Assembly (NCBI RefSeq): GCF_002252525.1
Contig: NZ_NNRM01000044.1
Location: 62,001 to 126,000 of the forward strand
DNA from: Brucella pseudogrignonensis
Lineage (GTDB): Bacteria > Pseudomonadota > Alphaproteobacteria > Rhizobiales > Rhizobiaceae
Reading direction: 5' to 3'
Length of the DNA stretch: 64,000 bases
Under the pieces are notes generated by a model, which saw only the letters and a list, made by a program, of their open reading frames with translations, searched no databases and was not told where the DNA came from. Shown one piece after another: positions 18,839-28,017 of this stretch (its first letter is position 1; the number at the start of each line of letters is the position of its first letter). The position numbers and the translations under genes are program-made.

Positions 18839-19063
18839 ATGTCTTCCACGACACATCTCGCCGGTTGTCACGGCAACAACCGCATTCTCAACCAGATGAT
18901 GGCGAGAGCTGGGTATGTTACCTCGAGGTTAAAGCCGCTACCCGAGCCGCTTTCTGAGCAGTCTAAATTGGTTTTGCAGAATTTCATGACCGGTTTGATG
19001 CGCGACCATCGCGCTGATATCGCTGCCTTCCCTGCACCCCGCCTGGCATTTTGTACGATGTGA
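18839..19063 (+). CDS. Hypothetical 74-aa protein with strong ribosome-binding site
   Basis: Opens MSSTTHLAGCHGNNRIL and ends APRLAFCTM. It is preceded by AAAGGAGGACATC, a near-perfect Shine-Dalgarno, which is the main reason to call it. No domain is recognised and no signal or membrane segment is present. It precedes the cold-shock promoter region by about 130 bp. Confidence 0.5.
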   Translation: MSSTTHLAGCHGNNRILNQMMARAGYVTSRLKPLPEPLSEQSKLVLQNFMTGLMRDHRADIAAFPAPRLAFCTM

Positions 19064-19193
19064 TCCACTTGGTCTGATTTGGGTGAGCGCATCTTGTGCA
19101 AGGGCTCGCCCAACTTGGGATGTGGCGAAATACAAATCCGAATATGTATTCGTTCAGACTAATATCGTAAATTTTGCGCCGCCTTAATATAAC

Positions 19194-19222
19194 TTGACAA
19201 GTTCCAATCCATATATTATGTA
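19194..19222 (+). promoter_or_regulatory. Putative promoter of the cold-shock gene
   Basis: TTGACA at 19194-19199 (as CTTGACA) with a T/A-rich -10 region around TTATGT at 19216-19221. It would give a 5' leader of about 135 nt before the cold-shock start, and long leaders that refold in the cold are known for this family. Confidence 0.5.
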
Positions 19223-19362
19223 TTGAGCATCGATATTTTCTTGTTGAGTTTTGCTTATTGCGCGTTTAGCACCGCGTCTTGATCGAACCCCCTTTAAAAA
19301 TCGTTTCCACTTAGCGTCATCGCGACGTTTGCTGTTTTTTTATTGCACCGAAAGGGTTCATC

Positions 19363-19572
19363 ATGGCTACTGGCACAGTTAAATGGTTTAATTCAACAAA
19401 AGGTTTTGGCTTCATTCAGCCTGACAATGGCGGCGCTGACGCCTTTGTTCATATCTCTGCCGTTGAGCGCGCCGGAATGCGCGATATCTTCGAAGGTCAA
19501 AAGCTCAGCTTTGATCTGGAGCGCGATATGAAATCGGGCAAAATGTCGGCCTGCAATCTGCAAGCTGCTTAA
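19363..19572 (+). CDS. cspA: Cold-shock protein, CspA family
   Basis: A 69-aa single cold-shock domain that binds single-stranded RNA/DNA as an RNA chaperone. TGTVKWFNSTKGFGFI holds RNP1 (KGFGFI) and AFVHIS is RNP2. The length is typical. The upstream GTG-type frame is not needed; ATG 19363 starts the conserved domain. It has a long leader and its own terminator. It is followed by a small basic protein and rpsU. Confidence 0.93.
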   Translation: MATGTVKWFNSTKGFGFIQPDNGGADAFVHISAVERAGMRDIFEGQKLSFDLERDMKSGKMSACNLQAA

Positions 19573-19636
19573 ATAGGTTTTCTTCTTTCCTCTGACCACG
19601 GATGTACTGGCAGAGATGAAAGAGGTTTACTTTTAA

Positions 19637-19665
19637 GGGGTCGAGTGCACGCTCGGCCCTTTTTT
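19637..19665 (+). terminator. Rho-independent terminator of the cold-shock gene
   Basis: Stem GGG-T-CGAG / CTCG-G-CCC with a 6-nt loop, then six T (19660-19665). Confidence 0.8.
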
Positions 19666-19806
19666 GTTGGCCTGCGCGTCGAATTCATGATGAGGTGTCA
19701 ATGGTTGCGATCCGAGGAGATTAACCTTGGGATCGGTAGGATTGTAAATGTCGACGCTATCGGGCGTTCAAGCGCTGAGCCCATGCGCTACATGTTTGGT
19801 TTTCAC

Positions 19807-19998
19807 ATGGAGAGTTATGCAGTGACCGTAGAATATCCGAATGAGACGCTGTTCAAGCCGCTTATCAAGCATCCCGCGACCGTGAAGTCACGAACGGATC
19901 GCACCGCAAAGGCCATTGTGGATGAAGAAAAATCAGCGGCCTCTGCAAAAACCGAGCGATTGAGGGCGGCGAGGATCGCCCGAGATTCACTATTATAA
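19807..19998 (+). CDS. Small basic protein upstream of rpsU
   Basis: A 63-aa frame opening MESYAVTVEYPNETLFK, with a charged helical second half (AIVDEEKSAASAKTERLRAARIARD). The start is uncertain: the frame is open further upstream (M at 19783) and no clear ribosome-binding site marks either. The amino-acid pattern and the 18-bp gap to rpsU argue for a real gene. Its function is unknown; the Lys/Arg/Ala-rich helix suggests RNA or ribosome contact, as an inference only. Confidence 0.5.
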   Translation: MESYAVTVEYPNETLFKPLIKHPATVKSRTDRTAKAIVDEEKSAASAKTERLRAARIARDSLL

Positions 19999-20016
19999 GC
20001 CAACAAAGGAGATATT

Positions 20017-20295
20017 GTGCAAGTTATTGTCCGAGATAACAATGTCGATCAAGCCCTACGCGTTCTGAAAAAGAAACTGCAGCGTGAAGGTGTTTTCCGT
20101 GAAATGAAAGCCCGCCGGGCCTTTGAAAAGCCTTCCGAAAAACGCATTCGCGAGAAGGAAGCGGCTATCGCCCGGGCTCGAAAAGACGCGAAGAAGAAAG
20201 CGCAACGGGAAGGCTTGCTGCCAAAGCCGAAGAGGAAGCCTTTTGCAGGCAACACCCGACCATCGGCTAATGCGGATGGGCAAGCCCCATCTTAA
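20017..20295 (+). CDS. rpsU: 30S ribosomal protein S21
   Basis: A 92-aa small-subunit ribosomal protein. [21 protein letters not shown] and [21 protein letters not shown] are the S21 signature, followed by a long basic tail as in Hyphomicrobiales. The start is GTG at 20017 with AAAGGAG upstream. The C-terminal extension after residue 70 is longer than the usual 70-80-aa protein and rich in Lys/Pro. Its position after a cold-shock gene is common in this order. Confidence 0.93.
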   Translation: MQVIVRDNNVDQALRVLKKKLQREGVFREMKARRAFEKPSEKRIREKEAAIARARKDAKKKAQREGLLPKPKRKPFAGNTRPSANADGQAPS

Positions 20296-20419
20296 GCGAC
20301 CTTAAAACGGTCTTTCGTCGTGCTGATATTGCCTCAACACCCAGTCCTGACGTCTGACCGTCGGCCGGCCTCTTCGCAAAGAGCCTCGACAGGCTTGGAT
20401 GCGTAACGGCGAGAAAAAG

Positions 20420-20441
20420 CGGCGGTTAAACCGCCGTTTTT
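20420..20441. terminator. Bidirectional terminator-like hairpin
   Basis: CGGCGGT-TAA-ACCGCCG (20420-20436), flanked by A-run on the left and five T on the right. It could end rpsU transcripts on the plus strand and aldehyde dehydrogenase transcripts on the minus strand. Confidence 0.65.
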
Positions 20442-20643
20442 CGTGTCTGATGTTCGCCGATCGGCAACGGCTTGTTGATCTTTGCCGTTGCAGGCCAGAC
20501 GGGGCTTTTCATCTCCGTTTCGTCCTTGCCAACACCGTTTCGCGATCTTGCGCGTCGAGCGTTGCAATCGCGCGCGTCCTGTCGTTATCAGCTGCTGCAA
20601 TCAGCAAGTCCCAAGAATTTTCGCGCAGGATATGTAAGGCACT

Positions 20644-22107
20644 TTAGAGGTCAATCAGCACGCTTTTCGATTTGCGATTTGCGATATAGGCATCGCGCCC
20701 GAGATCTTTACCAATCCCTGAGCTCTTGTAACCGCCGGTTGGCAAGATATGATCGCGCGAACGGCCATAGCGATTGATCCAGATGGTGCCTGCCTGCAAA
20801 GCCTTGGTAACGCGGATTGCACGCGATAAATCACGTGTGAACAAACCTGCTGCCAATCCGTAGGTTGGATGATCGGCATGCGCCAGCGCTTCATCCTCCT
20901 CGCGGAATGTCTGGATCGTCAGAACAGGACCGAAGATTTCTTCGCTCACAGCTGGAGAGCTTGCATCGACGCCGCGAAGCAGCGTCGGCTCATAAAAATA
21001 GCCGTCGCGATCCATCCTTTTACCGCCCACAACCTTTTGAGCGCCATGTCGGATGGCTTTCTGCACGATTTCGTCGATACGGCAGATCTGGCGTTCGGAA
21101 ATTATCGGCGAATATTGGGTCTTTTCGTCCCAGGTCACCCCTGGAGTGACTTTCGCCATATGACAGGCGATCGCCTCGCTCAAAGCGTCAGCAATTTCTT
21201 CTGCAACAATGACGCGCGAACCAGCAACGCAGGCCTGTCCGGCATTGCTGAGAATTCCACGGGTGATAGCGGAAGCGGCCAGTTCAATATCCGCATCGGC
21301 GAACACGACCTGCGGGCTTTTTCCGCCAAGCTCCAGCGTCATCGGTTTGATACCGCAGCGCGCGATATTTTCCATAATCGCCGCGCCTGCCGCTGTTGAT
21401 CCGGTAAAGCTTACCTTGGCAATATCCGGATGACCGGTGATGGCATTGCCAGTGGTGGGGCCATCCCCCAGAACAATATTGATAAGGCCCGCGGGAATGC
21501 CAGCCTTAACGGCGAGTTCTGCCATATAAAGCGTGGTAAAGGGTGTGATTTCTGACGGCTTGAGAACCACTGCGTTGCCCGCCGCCAGTGCCGGGCCAAG
21601 CTTCCAGCCCGCCATCGAAATCGGAAAGTTCCACGGTGTGATCGCCCCAATAACGCCGTAGGGTTCTGTTAACGTCATGCCAAAGCTGTTGGTGCTGGTT
21701 GGGGCGACCTCACTGCCTTCCTTGTCCGCAAATTCTGCAAAGAAACGGATCTGTTCAGCGGTAACGGCGATGTCCCCTTCAATAAGCTGCGCAATGGGCC
21801 GTGTTGAGGAGACCGCTTCCATCCGGGCCAGTGCCAGCGCTTCCTGTTCGATGAGGTCTGCCCAGCGGTGCATGGCATTCAGCCGTTCCCGCGGTCGACT
21901 ATCCGCCCAACCGCTTGATTTCAAGGTTTCCTTGGCGCTTTGGACGGCGCGATCGACCAGCATCTCATCGGCGATCGGGCAGCTGGTATAAAGGTTACCA
22001 TCCGACGGTCGGTGTATTTCTAGCCCGCCCGTCGCATCCAGACGTTCCCCCCCGATAAAATGATAAACCGGCAGTTCAAGCGTTTTGGGGTCGAAGCTTA
22101 ATGTCAT
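20644..22107 (-). CDS. NAD(P)-dependent aldehyde dehydrogenase
   Basis: A 487-aa enzyme oxidising an aldehyde to its acid. The ATG at 22107 is chosen from GAGGTG upstream and the normal family length; the open frame runs further up. Motifs are PWNFPISM (catalytic Asn), FTGSTAAG (cofactor binding), LELGGKSPQVVF (general-base Glu), NAGQACVAGS (nucleophile Cys near residue 290) and EEIFGPVL. It resembles the betaine/gamma-aminobutyraldehyde branch, but the exact substrate is not determinable. An M20 deacetylase gene lies 276 bp upstream on the same strand; linked function is possible. Confidence 0.88.
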   Translation of the reverse strand: MTLSFDPKTLELPVYHFIGGERLDATGGLEIHRPSDGNLYTSCPIADEMLVDRAVQSAKETLKSSGWADSRPRERLNAMHRWADLIEQEALALARMEAVSSTRPIAQLIEGDIAVTAEQIRFFAEFADKEGSEVAPTSTNSFGMTLTEPYGVIGAITPWNFPISMAGWKLGPALAAGNAVVLKPSEITPFTTLYMAELAVKAGIPAGLINIVLGDGPTTGNAITGHPDIAKVSFTGSTAAGAAIMENIARCGIKPMTLELGGKSPQVVFADADIELAASAITRGILSNAGQACVAGSRVIVAEEIADALSEAIACHMAKVTPGVTWDEKTQYSPIISERQICRIDEIVQKAIRHGAQKVVGGKRMDRDGYFYEPTLLRGVDASSPAVSEEIFGPVLTIQTFREEDEALAHADHPTYGLAAGLFTRDLSRAIRVTKALQAGTIWINRYGRSRDHILPTGGYKSSGIGKDLGRDAYIANRKSKSVLIDL

Positions 22108-22383
22108 GTCGCACCTCGCATTTGTCTCCTCAAGCCTAGTGCAAGGCGTGCCGCATTTTCGGTTGAAAATGGCCGGCTGACGGAGGGCAATTGCGTCAAA
22201 CGGGCTAAAGCGGCCGATTATTCTACTCAAAGCGGCCCTGACTTGCGGGCAGGTTTGAAATGCGCTCAAGCTGAAGAGCCGCACCCGGCAACCCGATGCA
22301 ATAATCTGGCGCATCGAGCATCGAAGCTCTGCGCGATGCATGTTAAAGAAGCCTCTTGGCGTGATTTCCGCAGCCTTGCGGAT

Positions 22384-23508
22384 TCAGGAGACCAGATGCG
22401 CGGCAAGGCCTTCAATCATTTGCTTGCAGGCCTGCATTTCTGCCAATTCGATATATTCATTTGGACGATGCGCGCGACTGATATTACCGGGCCCACAGAT
22501 GATCGCATCAATGCCTGCCTGTTGGAACAGACCCGCTTCCGTGCCATAGCTGACGGCGGCCACGGTCTGTTGTCCCGTCAGCGCGACCATCAGCTCCGCG
22601 AGTGGGTTCTGATTTGAGATCGCGAAGGCTGGATAAGCGCTTAATGGGTGCCACAGAACGTCAAAGCCTTTGTCGCGCAAAGCGTATAATTCGGCCTTTA
22701 CCGGTTCCACCAAGGCGATGGCCGACACATCAGGAATTGTCCGCACTTCAATATCGGCCGTGCAGCGATCAGGAATGATATTCACCGCCTGTCCGCCAGA
22801 GATGACACCAAACTGCAACGTGGATGAGGCCGGCTCAAAATCGGTGTCGGCTGGTCCGGTTTCCAAACTGCGCCCATAGGCGACAGCTTTCGAAATCACG
22901 CCTGCCATGGCATGCACGGCATTCAATCCCAAATCGGGCCGCGACGAATGGCCCGATCGGCCAATGATTTCAAGCCGCGCCGCGGCCTTCCCCTTATGGG
23001 CCCGGACAGGCTGCATTTGGCTCGGCTCGCCAATGATCGCTCCGACTGGCTTTGCACAAAGATCTGGAAGCGCTTTGAGCAGATGTGGAACACCCCGACA
23101 ACCCGCTTCCTCGTCATAAGAAAAGGCCAGATGAACCGGCCGTTTCAGTGCCATGGAGGCGAGCATGGGCAGAGCTGCAAGCGCACAGGCCAGAAAGCCT
23201 TTCATGTCGGTGGTACCGCGTCCGTAAAGCCTGTCGCCGGCCCTGTGCAGTTTGAACGGATCCGTCACCCACTCTGCCTCTTGCGCAGGAACAACATCAG
23301 TATGGCCAGAAAGAACATAGCCCGGTACATTGCGTGGACCGATGCTCATCAACAGATTAGCCCTGTCCCCCTCCGGTCCGGTCAACACAGAGACGTCAGC
23401 ACCGACCGATTTTGCATAGGAACTGATCCAGTCGACAATCGCATTGTTGTTGGTCCCAACAACGGATGGGAAGCCGACCAAAGCGGCAAGAATCTCTATT
23501 TCGTTCAT
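22384..23508 (-). CDS. M20 metallopeptidase, acetylornithine deacetylase-like
   Basis: A 374-aa zinc amidohydrolase of the ArgE/ACY1 group. Metal-binding motifs are visible: LSGHTDVVP, GRGTTDMKGFLA, SYDEEAGCRG and the late His in ISRAHRPNEY; IGEPSQMQPVRAHKGK and SGHSSRPDLGLNA mark the dimerisation domain. The ATG at 23508 begins the domain; a GTG three codons earlier is possible. ArgE releases ornithine from N-acetylornithine, but many homologues act on other N-acyl amino acids. Confidence 0.88.
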   Translation of the reverse strand: MNEIEILAALVGFPSVVGTNNNAIVDWISSYAKSVGADVSVLTGPEGDRANLLMSIGPRNVPGYVLSGHTDVVPAQEAEWVTDPFKLHRAGDRLYGRGTTDMKGFLACALAALPMLASMALKRPVHLAFSYDEEAGCRGVPHLLKALPDLCAKPVGAIIGEPSQMQPVRAHKGKAAARLEIIGRSGHSSRPDLGLNAVHAMAGVISKAVAYGRSLETGPADTDFEPASSTLQFGVISGGQAVNIIPDRCTADIEVRTIPDVSAIALVEPVKAELYALRDKGFDVLWHPLSAYPAFAISNQNPLAELMVALTGQQTVAAVSYGTEAGLFQQAGIDAIICGPGNISRAHRPNEYIELAEMQACKQMIEGLAAHLVS

Positions 23509-24510
23509 ATCAACCACACTTCATGTCAGGACATTGCACATCAAACAGCATAGTAGAGGAGAGAAGTCTTCCGTGCTGAATTCCAATCGTGTTTGAACAA
23601 AGATTTTAAAAACACCGTAACAAGGAGCAAATCCTGCGGAAATATCGCGGGCATGATGCGGCAGAATGGTTCTGCCAGGCGGCGATAAACAACCCGCTGC
23701 CGGGGTTTTTAGGGTGGCGGATACTGACAGCCTGACAATCACTGGGATCTGCGGTCAAGGACTTCTCCAGCAGCATCGCTGCAACCACAATCTGCCGGGC
23801 AGCAAGCGGAGCTCTGCGTTCCAGCACTGACAATCCGCGCGCAGCATCATAGCTTCCTCGGGTGGTCCCAATGCTCGATGGATACGCTTTCGCTGCTGGC
23901 CTCGCGAGGCGTTGATACCATCAGCCGGTCCTTTCCTGATACAAGAAGGGTGGCCACAATCTGATTTTATCAGGGAATATCCGAGCTTGTCCGCCTGCGG
24001 CAGCGAGACCATGAACACAGCTGCCTGAGAAGAACCGGGAAATTTCTACAATGCTCATCAGATGGTCCGGCTTCGGTATGCCCGCAGTTTTATGCTGATC
24101 GCAGGCATGGTCGGCGGAATTTTGCTGCGATGAATCCTCTTGCAAAGCATGGCCCTTCGTCGCGCTGCCTGTACCGCAAATGCACTCGGTCTTATCGTGG
24201 GAGCCGGCGCGAATTTGTTACCGGTATCTGTTCTCAAAAGGATTTGGTATGAGACCCACCACAGCTTTATCGATATGAGGATGGTGAGCTGAAGAGTGAT
24301 TGGTGCGGTGGGAGGTGCCGCTCCCGCAGTCCATGGCTTGACCATGCAATCTGCTACCGCCAGAAAGCCCGAAGCCTCGCGTCTATGCGTGCAATTCCCC
24401 TCTTGTTTTATCAGGCGATTTTACTCGATGGAGATCTTGAAACTTAAGAACGCATTCCTAAATCGAGACCGTCAATCCGACTTAACACGTTCGATCAAAT
24501 GGAGGTTTCG
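23509..24510. other. Gene-poor stretch of about 1 kb
   Basis: Several short overlapping frames exist on the minus strand, but none has a ribosome-binding site plus recognisable protein pattern. It may hold decayed gene remains; I cannot support any feature. Confidence 0.5.
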
Positions 24511-24813
24511 ATGAGCGACCGTTTGTTTGACAGTCCTGTTTTCGTGAAGGACGGCCCTTTTCTTGTTCGCGAGATTGCAAGTCTCGGGGACGCTTTTGAT
24601 TTTCTCGATCAATGGCCCGAGCACGACCGCGATTTGATCCATGAGACAGCGTGGAAGGCGTGCTGCGATGCTCACGACGGCCTCAAACCAGTCGATGCAG
24701 CAGAAGGCGCCATTCGGGGCTTCGCCAGCAAACGTGGGATTCTGGAAAAGCCAGATGTCGCAATTCCCTGGATGAGCAGTAAAAGATCTGGCGGCGGAAG
24801 AATGCAAGCCTAG
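24511..24813 (+). CDS. DUF982-family protein
   Basis: A 100-aa protein. ATG 24511 has TGGAGG upstream. The pattern FDSPVFVKDG, then DAFDFLDQWPEHDRD and a conserved-spaced WKACCDAHDGLKPVDAAEGAIRGF, is that of DUF982, small proteins abundant in Rhizobiales with unknown function. It lies 9 bp before a 39-aa membrane microprotein with a strong ribosome-binding site, so they probably form a unit ending at the terminator at 24948. Confidence 0.8.
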   Translation: MSDRLFDSPVFVKDGPFLVREIASLGDAFDFLDQWPEHDRDLIHETAWKACCDAHDGLKPVDAAEGAIRGFASKRGILEKPDVAIPWMSSKRSGGGRMQA

Positions 24814-24822
24814 GAGGGGATT

Positions 24823-24942
24823 ATGCTCTATTTTCTGATCATTGAAGGAATTATCATCGCCGCTCTGAGCTATCTCGTAACAATGCTGGCTTGGAAAGAG
24901 ATTAAATATCAAAGAAACCACACGCGGCGATTGCAGTCATGA
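24823..24942 (+). CDS. 39-aa membrane microprotein
   Basis: MLYFLIIEGIIIAALSYLVT continues to a charged end (WKEIKYQRNHTRRLQS). One membrane helix with a basic cytoplasmic tail. TAGGAGGGG lies 3 bp upstream of the ATG. It follows the DUF982 gene by 9 bp and is followed by a strong terminator. Unknown function. Confidence 0.6.
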   Translation: MLYFLIIEGIIIAALSYLVTMLAWKEIKYQRNHTRRLQS

Positions 24943-24947
24943 CCAAA

Positions 24948-24978
24948 AAAAGCCTCGGTCAAGCCGAGGCTTTTGTTT
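24948..24978. terminator. Strong bidirectional terminator
   Basis: Perfect 11-bp stem AAAAGCCTCGG / CCGAGGCTTTT with loop TCAAG; A-run before and T-run after. It serves the DUF982 unit on the plus strand and the small gene at 25013 on the minus strand. Confidence 0.9.
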
Positions 24979-25012
24979 ACACGATCGCCTTGAGAGAGTT
25001 TGAGTGGATCGA

Positions 25013-25138
25013 CTAATTTGCAGGCGCTGACTGTTCACCGTTGTTCTGCGGGCTGGCCCCATAATAATAGGGCGTTGCGACGATGAACGCGAGCACAACT
25101 GCCACCGCCAACACAAATAACACAACAGACTTTCGCAT
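25013..25138 (-). CDS. 41-aa membrane or secreted microprotein
   Basis: MRKSVVLFVLAVAVVLAFIV is a hydrophobic N-terminus (anchor or signal), followed by a short polar tail with YYYGASPQNNGEQSAPAN. TGGAGA lies 5-9 nt upstream of ATG 25138. It shares the terminator at 24948 with the opposite unit. Not recognised. Confidence 0.55.
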   Translation of the reverse strand: MRKSVVLFVLAVAVVLAFIVATPYYYGASPQNNGEQSAPAN

Positions 25139-25383
25139 CTCGTTCTCCATAAAAAGATGAAACGTGCTACGGCGCAGCTTGTTCCTTCGGGTCAGGCCTA
25201 TAGGTGAGCAGCCAAGGACTGCTATCGATTGGGTGACAACTTTTCGATGATCTTGAGGCCAGGTCATCCTCTTTCAAACAAAGGCGCTGAGCGGGCGTGC
25301 GCCAGAAATTGCGCGTATGCTGCGATTTTTTCAAGCGCTGCGATACTCTTGAAATCAAGTGACTATAAGAATGCGGGAGAGCA

Positions 25384-25524
25384 GTGGCAGAAACCATCAT
25401 CAAGCTCTATGATGGCATACAGCGCGACATCGTGGACGTCGCTGAAGTTTCTTGCCGCGCAGCGCAAGAGCGTCAGATTGAATGCCGTGAGGGGAGTCAC
25501 ACGCTGTTCCTAGGAAGAGCTTAA
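25384..25524 (+). CDS. Putative 46-aa protein upstream of an HTH gene
   Basis: GTG start with GGGAG upstream; the frame begins AETIIKLYDGIQRDIVDV and ends CREGSHTLFLGRA. An in-frame TAA six codons upstream closes the frame. It is followed by a hairpin (ACCCAA/TTGGGT, 25533-25551) and then by an XRE-type gene on the same strand. The composition looks protein-like, but no family is recognised. Confidence 0.4.
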   Translation: MAETIIKLYDGIQRDIVDVAEVSCRAAQERQIECREGSHTLFLGRA

Positions 25525-25608
25525 GGATTTGAACCCAAATGCCATTGGGTCTCATTCAGATCCTCTCGCGTTTTGCCACCTATTTCAAACAGTCTGCTGG
25601 AGGCACAG

Positions 25609-25881
25609 TTGAAAAGAATTATGCGGCGATGGGATGACGTCGAGAACTATATTTCCGAGGATTACGTGATCGCATTTCAAGAGGTCTTAAAGACCGCTCT
25701 CAAGGAGAAGGCAATGTCCCATTCCGATCTGGCTGAACTTCTCCGTGTATCGAGATCCCGCGTCAGTCAACTGTTCATGGAGGGCACGAATCCGTCAATC
25801 CGATATGTCGGCTTGGTCCTGTTTCGACTGGGATATACAATGGAGTTCAAGAAGCAGGAGAACGGCTCAGGGGACAAGTGA
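25609..25881 (+). CDS. XRE-type helix-turn-helix DNA-binding protein
   Basis: A 90-aa protein. The start is probably TTG 25609 because GGAGG lies 5 nt before it; ATG 25621 is the next option. FQEVLKTALKEKAMSHSDLAELL then VSRSRVSQLFM form the HTH, followed by NPSIRYVGLVLFRLGY and a short charged tail. The size and domain are like those of orphan antitoxins (HigA type) or phage repressors. No toxin gene is recognised beside it. Confidence 0.7.
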   Translation: MKRIMRRWDDVENYISEDYVIAFQEVLKTALKEKAMSHSDLAELLRVSRSRVSQLFMEGTNPSIRYVGLVLFRLGYTMEFKKQENGSGDK

Positions 25882-27144
25882 GCCTTGCGGTGAAGCCTCG
25901 GCCTGAATGATCATCCCGAGATTGCGGAGTTTCTTCCTGGGGGGTGAGCGGCAGACGACACGGTGATGCTGCGGCAAGCCAGAGCATGATATTCGCTGAT
26001 GCGACGCGCATTTTTTCAGGGTGTGTGGTTTGCAAACACCTCTCTTCCTTTGCCAGGGGACTGGCGATGCTCTTAATCTTGCGCCTAACCTCATCTCAGC
26101 GGTCCTCAGCTGGTGAACACCCAACAATTTGCGAATTGCGCTTATGTTTTTCTAAGTGCAGGCTAACAGCTAAACATGTCTCCCGATTAGACCCTGGCTT
26201 CGGCGGGTTTCTTCTAAAATGATGAGAGACTGCTATGGATCGACGCGAATGCTGCCTCTTGTGGCGATGCGGAGGCGCATAGGTCCCGGTGCTTGATGGG
26301 GGCATTGGGGCCAGTTCCAGACAGACATTCCACCTGCGCAGATAGGGTGGATTTCACTCCCATGCTACCGCTGCGGCCTTTGATCCGCACGAGCCGGTGA
26401 CAGTGCCAGGTCCGTGTCTTCTTTCAACCGGGTCACTACCACTGGAAAAATACAGGGATGAAAACCATGGATGCCATCAAGGGCGAAGCGCAGCAAGCCC
26501 TGATATTCCTCCCACACTCTTACGATTGTTGGCATCAGGCCATTATGGTTTAAGCGGATATCGCTTGCTTTATTCATTTTGCAAGCGCTGCACTCTGGTG
26601 ATACTTGCCTCCAAGCAATCACGGTTTACCAGAGTGCCCCCCTTACTTCTGCTCACCTGCTTCTTCTCACTTGCTTTTCTCAATCGCTATGTCTGCATTC
26701 AGTTGATCAGGCAGCTTGTTGTTGCTGTCGGTCTTATCGCGTTGATTGAAATCCGCGACTAATTCTGCCCTTATGGCACAGTCGTGCGCGCTTGACGAAG
26801 CAGGGATGCAGCACAGCCCCCCACATGCATAGCCGTGGCTGTCTTGAATAGGAGCTCAGAACAACCGAGGATGGCGCAGCTTGCGTCGGAGTGGCGACAG
26901 GCATTTATGCATAGCGCTTGGGAAAGCCGATCTCAAAGCGAAGCTCGATTGAAGCGATGAAGCGCAGACGCGTTGCCCTATGCCAATCCGACCAGAGGCA
27001 AAACCTTCACGGCAACTGCTATTTCATAACGCGAAGGCGCAATAGTTCGGTGAACGGGATGAGGATGATGTGCCGATAGGCGGGGCATTGCGCATAGATG
27101 CCCCACGACGGGTTGTCGTGAGGCATCCATTCTATCAGCATCGC
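25882..27144. other. Gene-poor stretch of about 1.26 kb
   Basis: The longest frames (for example 26397-26762 on the plus strand) have no good ribosome-binding site and an unlikely composition (many Cys, Ser, Leu, Arg). No tRNA, repeat or terminator is visible. I see nothing that can be supported. Confidence 0.5.
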
Positions 27145-27594
27145 TTAGCTATAGGGTGAGTTACAGACGGCACGGCGACCAACACTTGGGACATAGGTGT
27201 TGTCGGACGCACGATAGGTGCGGTAGCGCGAAGAACACCATTGATAATGACGATTGTCATAACCACGCGCTGCTGGCCGCTGATTGTTCAAAGCGCCACC
27301 AACGACCGCGCCCGCTCCAAATGCCGCCAGGGGATACCACCAGCCATCTGAATGGCGCTTATAGCCACGACGATGTTCGCGATAGCCACGATGACCATTG
27401 TGCCATCCGTCGCGATGCGAACGTTTCCAATTGTTACGACGTTCGTCGATAATTCGTCTGTGCTGAACCTGCTGAACTTGTGATGAATTGATAGCTGCAT
27501 CCGAGGTCGGATACAGAGGCGAAGCAATCACCGGGGTGAAGGAGGTTGCAGCAACAGCAAAACTTAAAGCCGCAATCCAGGATTTCTTAAACAT
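27145..27594 (-). CDS. BA14K-family protein
   Basis: A 149-aa secreted protein. AAGGAGCTCCG precedes the ATG. A signal peptide (MFKKSWIAALSFAVAATSF, cleaved near VIASP) is followed by an Arg/His-rich part (WKRSHRDGWHNGHRGYREHR), a glycine-rich hydrophobic segment (AFGAGAVVGGAL) and the family end WCSSRYRTYRASDNTYVP with a final Cys. This is the BA14K domain, known as an immunoreactive 14-kDa protein in Brucella with lectin-like properties. Confidence 0.9.
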   Translation of the reverse strand: MFKKSWIAALSFAVAATSFTPVIASPLYPTSDAAINSSQVQQVQHRRIIDERRNNWKRSHRDGWHNGHRGYREHRRGYKRHSDGWWYPLAAFGAGAVVGGALNNQRPAARGYDNRHYQWCSSRYRTYRASDNTYVPSVGRRAVCNSPYS

Positions 27595-27784
27595 CGGAGC
27601 TCCTTATATTGTTTCAGCAGGTTAACTGAAACCGCTCCATATTGTTCCCAAATGAGCCTCGCTCCGCCACTGAGCATCAATGCTTGTGGATGGCTTTCTG
27701 CTATAAACCCCGTGACTGACACGCGGCGTCGAGATGATATCGCTTTTACCGTGTCCGATCATCAGCTGGCGCAGCTGCAGCGCA

Positions 27785-27825
27785 AGAAAAAACCCCGGAG
27801 GTCAGCGCGCGACCTGGCCGGGGTT
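27785..27825 (-). terminator. Rho-independent terminator (minus strand)
   Basis: Stem AACCCCGG-AGGTC / GACCT-gg-CCGGGGTT with a 7-nt loop; on the minus strand it ends in six T. Confidence 0.7.
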
Positions 27826-27979
27826 GCACGATCGCCAGAACGATGTTCGGTTGACAGCGCCGCCGATCATCCCAGAAAGACGCGCAAAAGGCCAGAGGAT
27901 AGAATGAGACATTTCAAGCTGATAGGCACTTCGTGATCCCGTGAAAACCCAGGATTGCGTCAATCCCGCATGAATGCCC

Positions 27980-28017
27980 AACAAAAGCCCCGGCAAACCG
28001 TGAAGTCTGCCGGGGCT
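27980..28017 (-). terminator. Rho-independent terminator after the FecB-like gene
   Basis: Perfect 10-bp stem AGCCCCGGCA / TGCCGGGGCT with a 12-nt loop; the minus strand continues TTTTG. It lies about 260 bp past the stop of the binding-protein gene. The space between the two genes (27595-28277) holds no credible coding frame. Confidence 0.75.

Noticed and set aside
25525-25562. tRNA-like T-arm (GGGTTCAAATCC on the minus strand)
   Set aside because: The arm stems do not pair and no anticodon or acceptor stem can be built; it is a simple hairpin.
26397-26762. Plus-strand ORF of 121 aa with a hydrophobic end
   Set aside because: No ribosome-binding site, an unlikely composition, and no recognisable domain.
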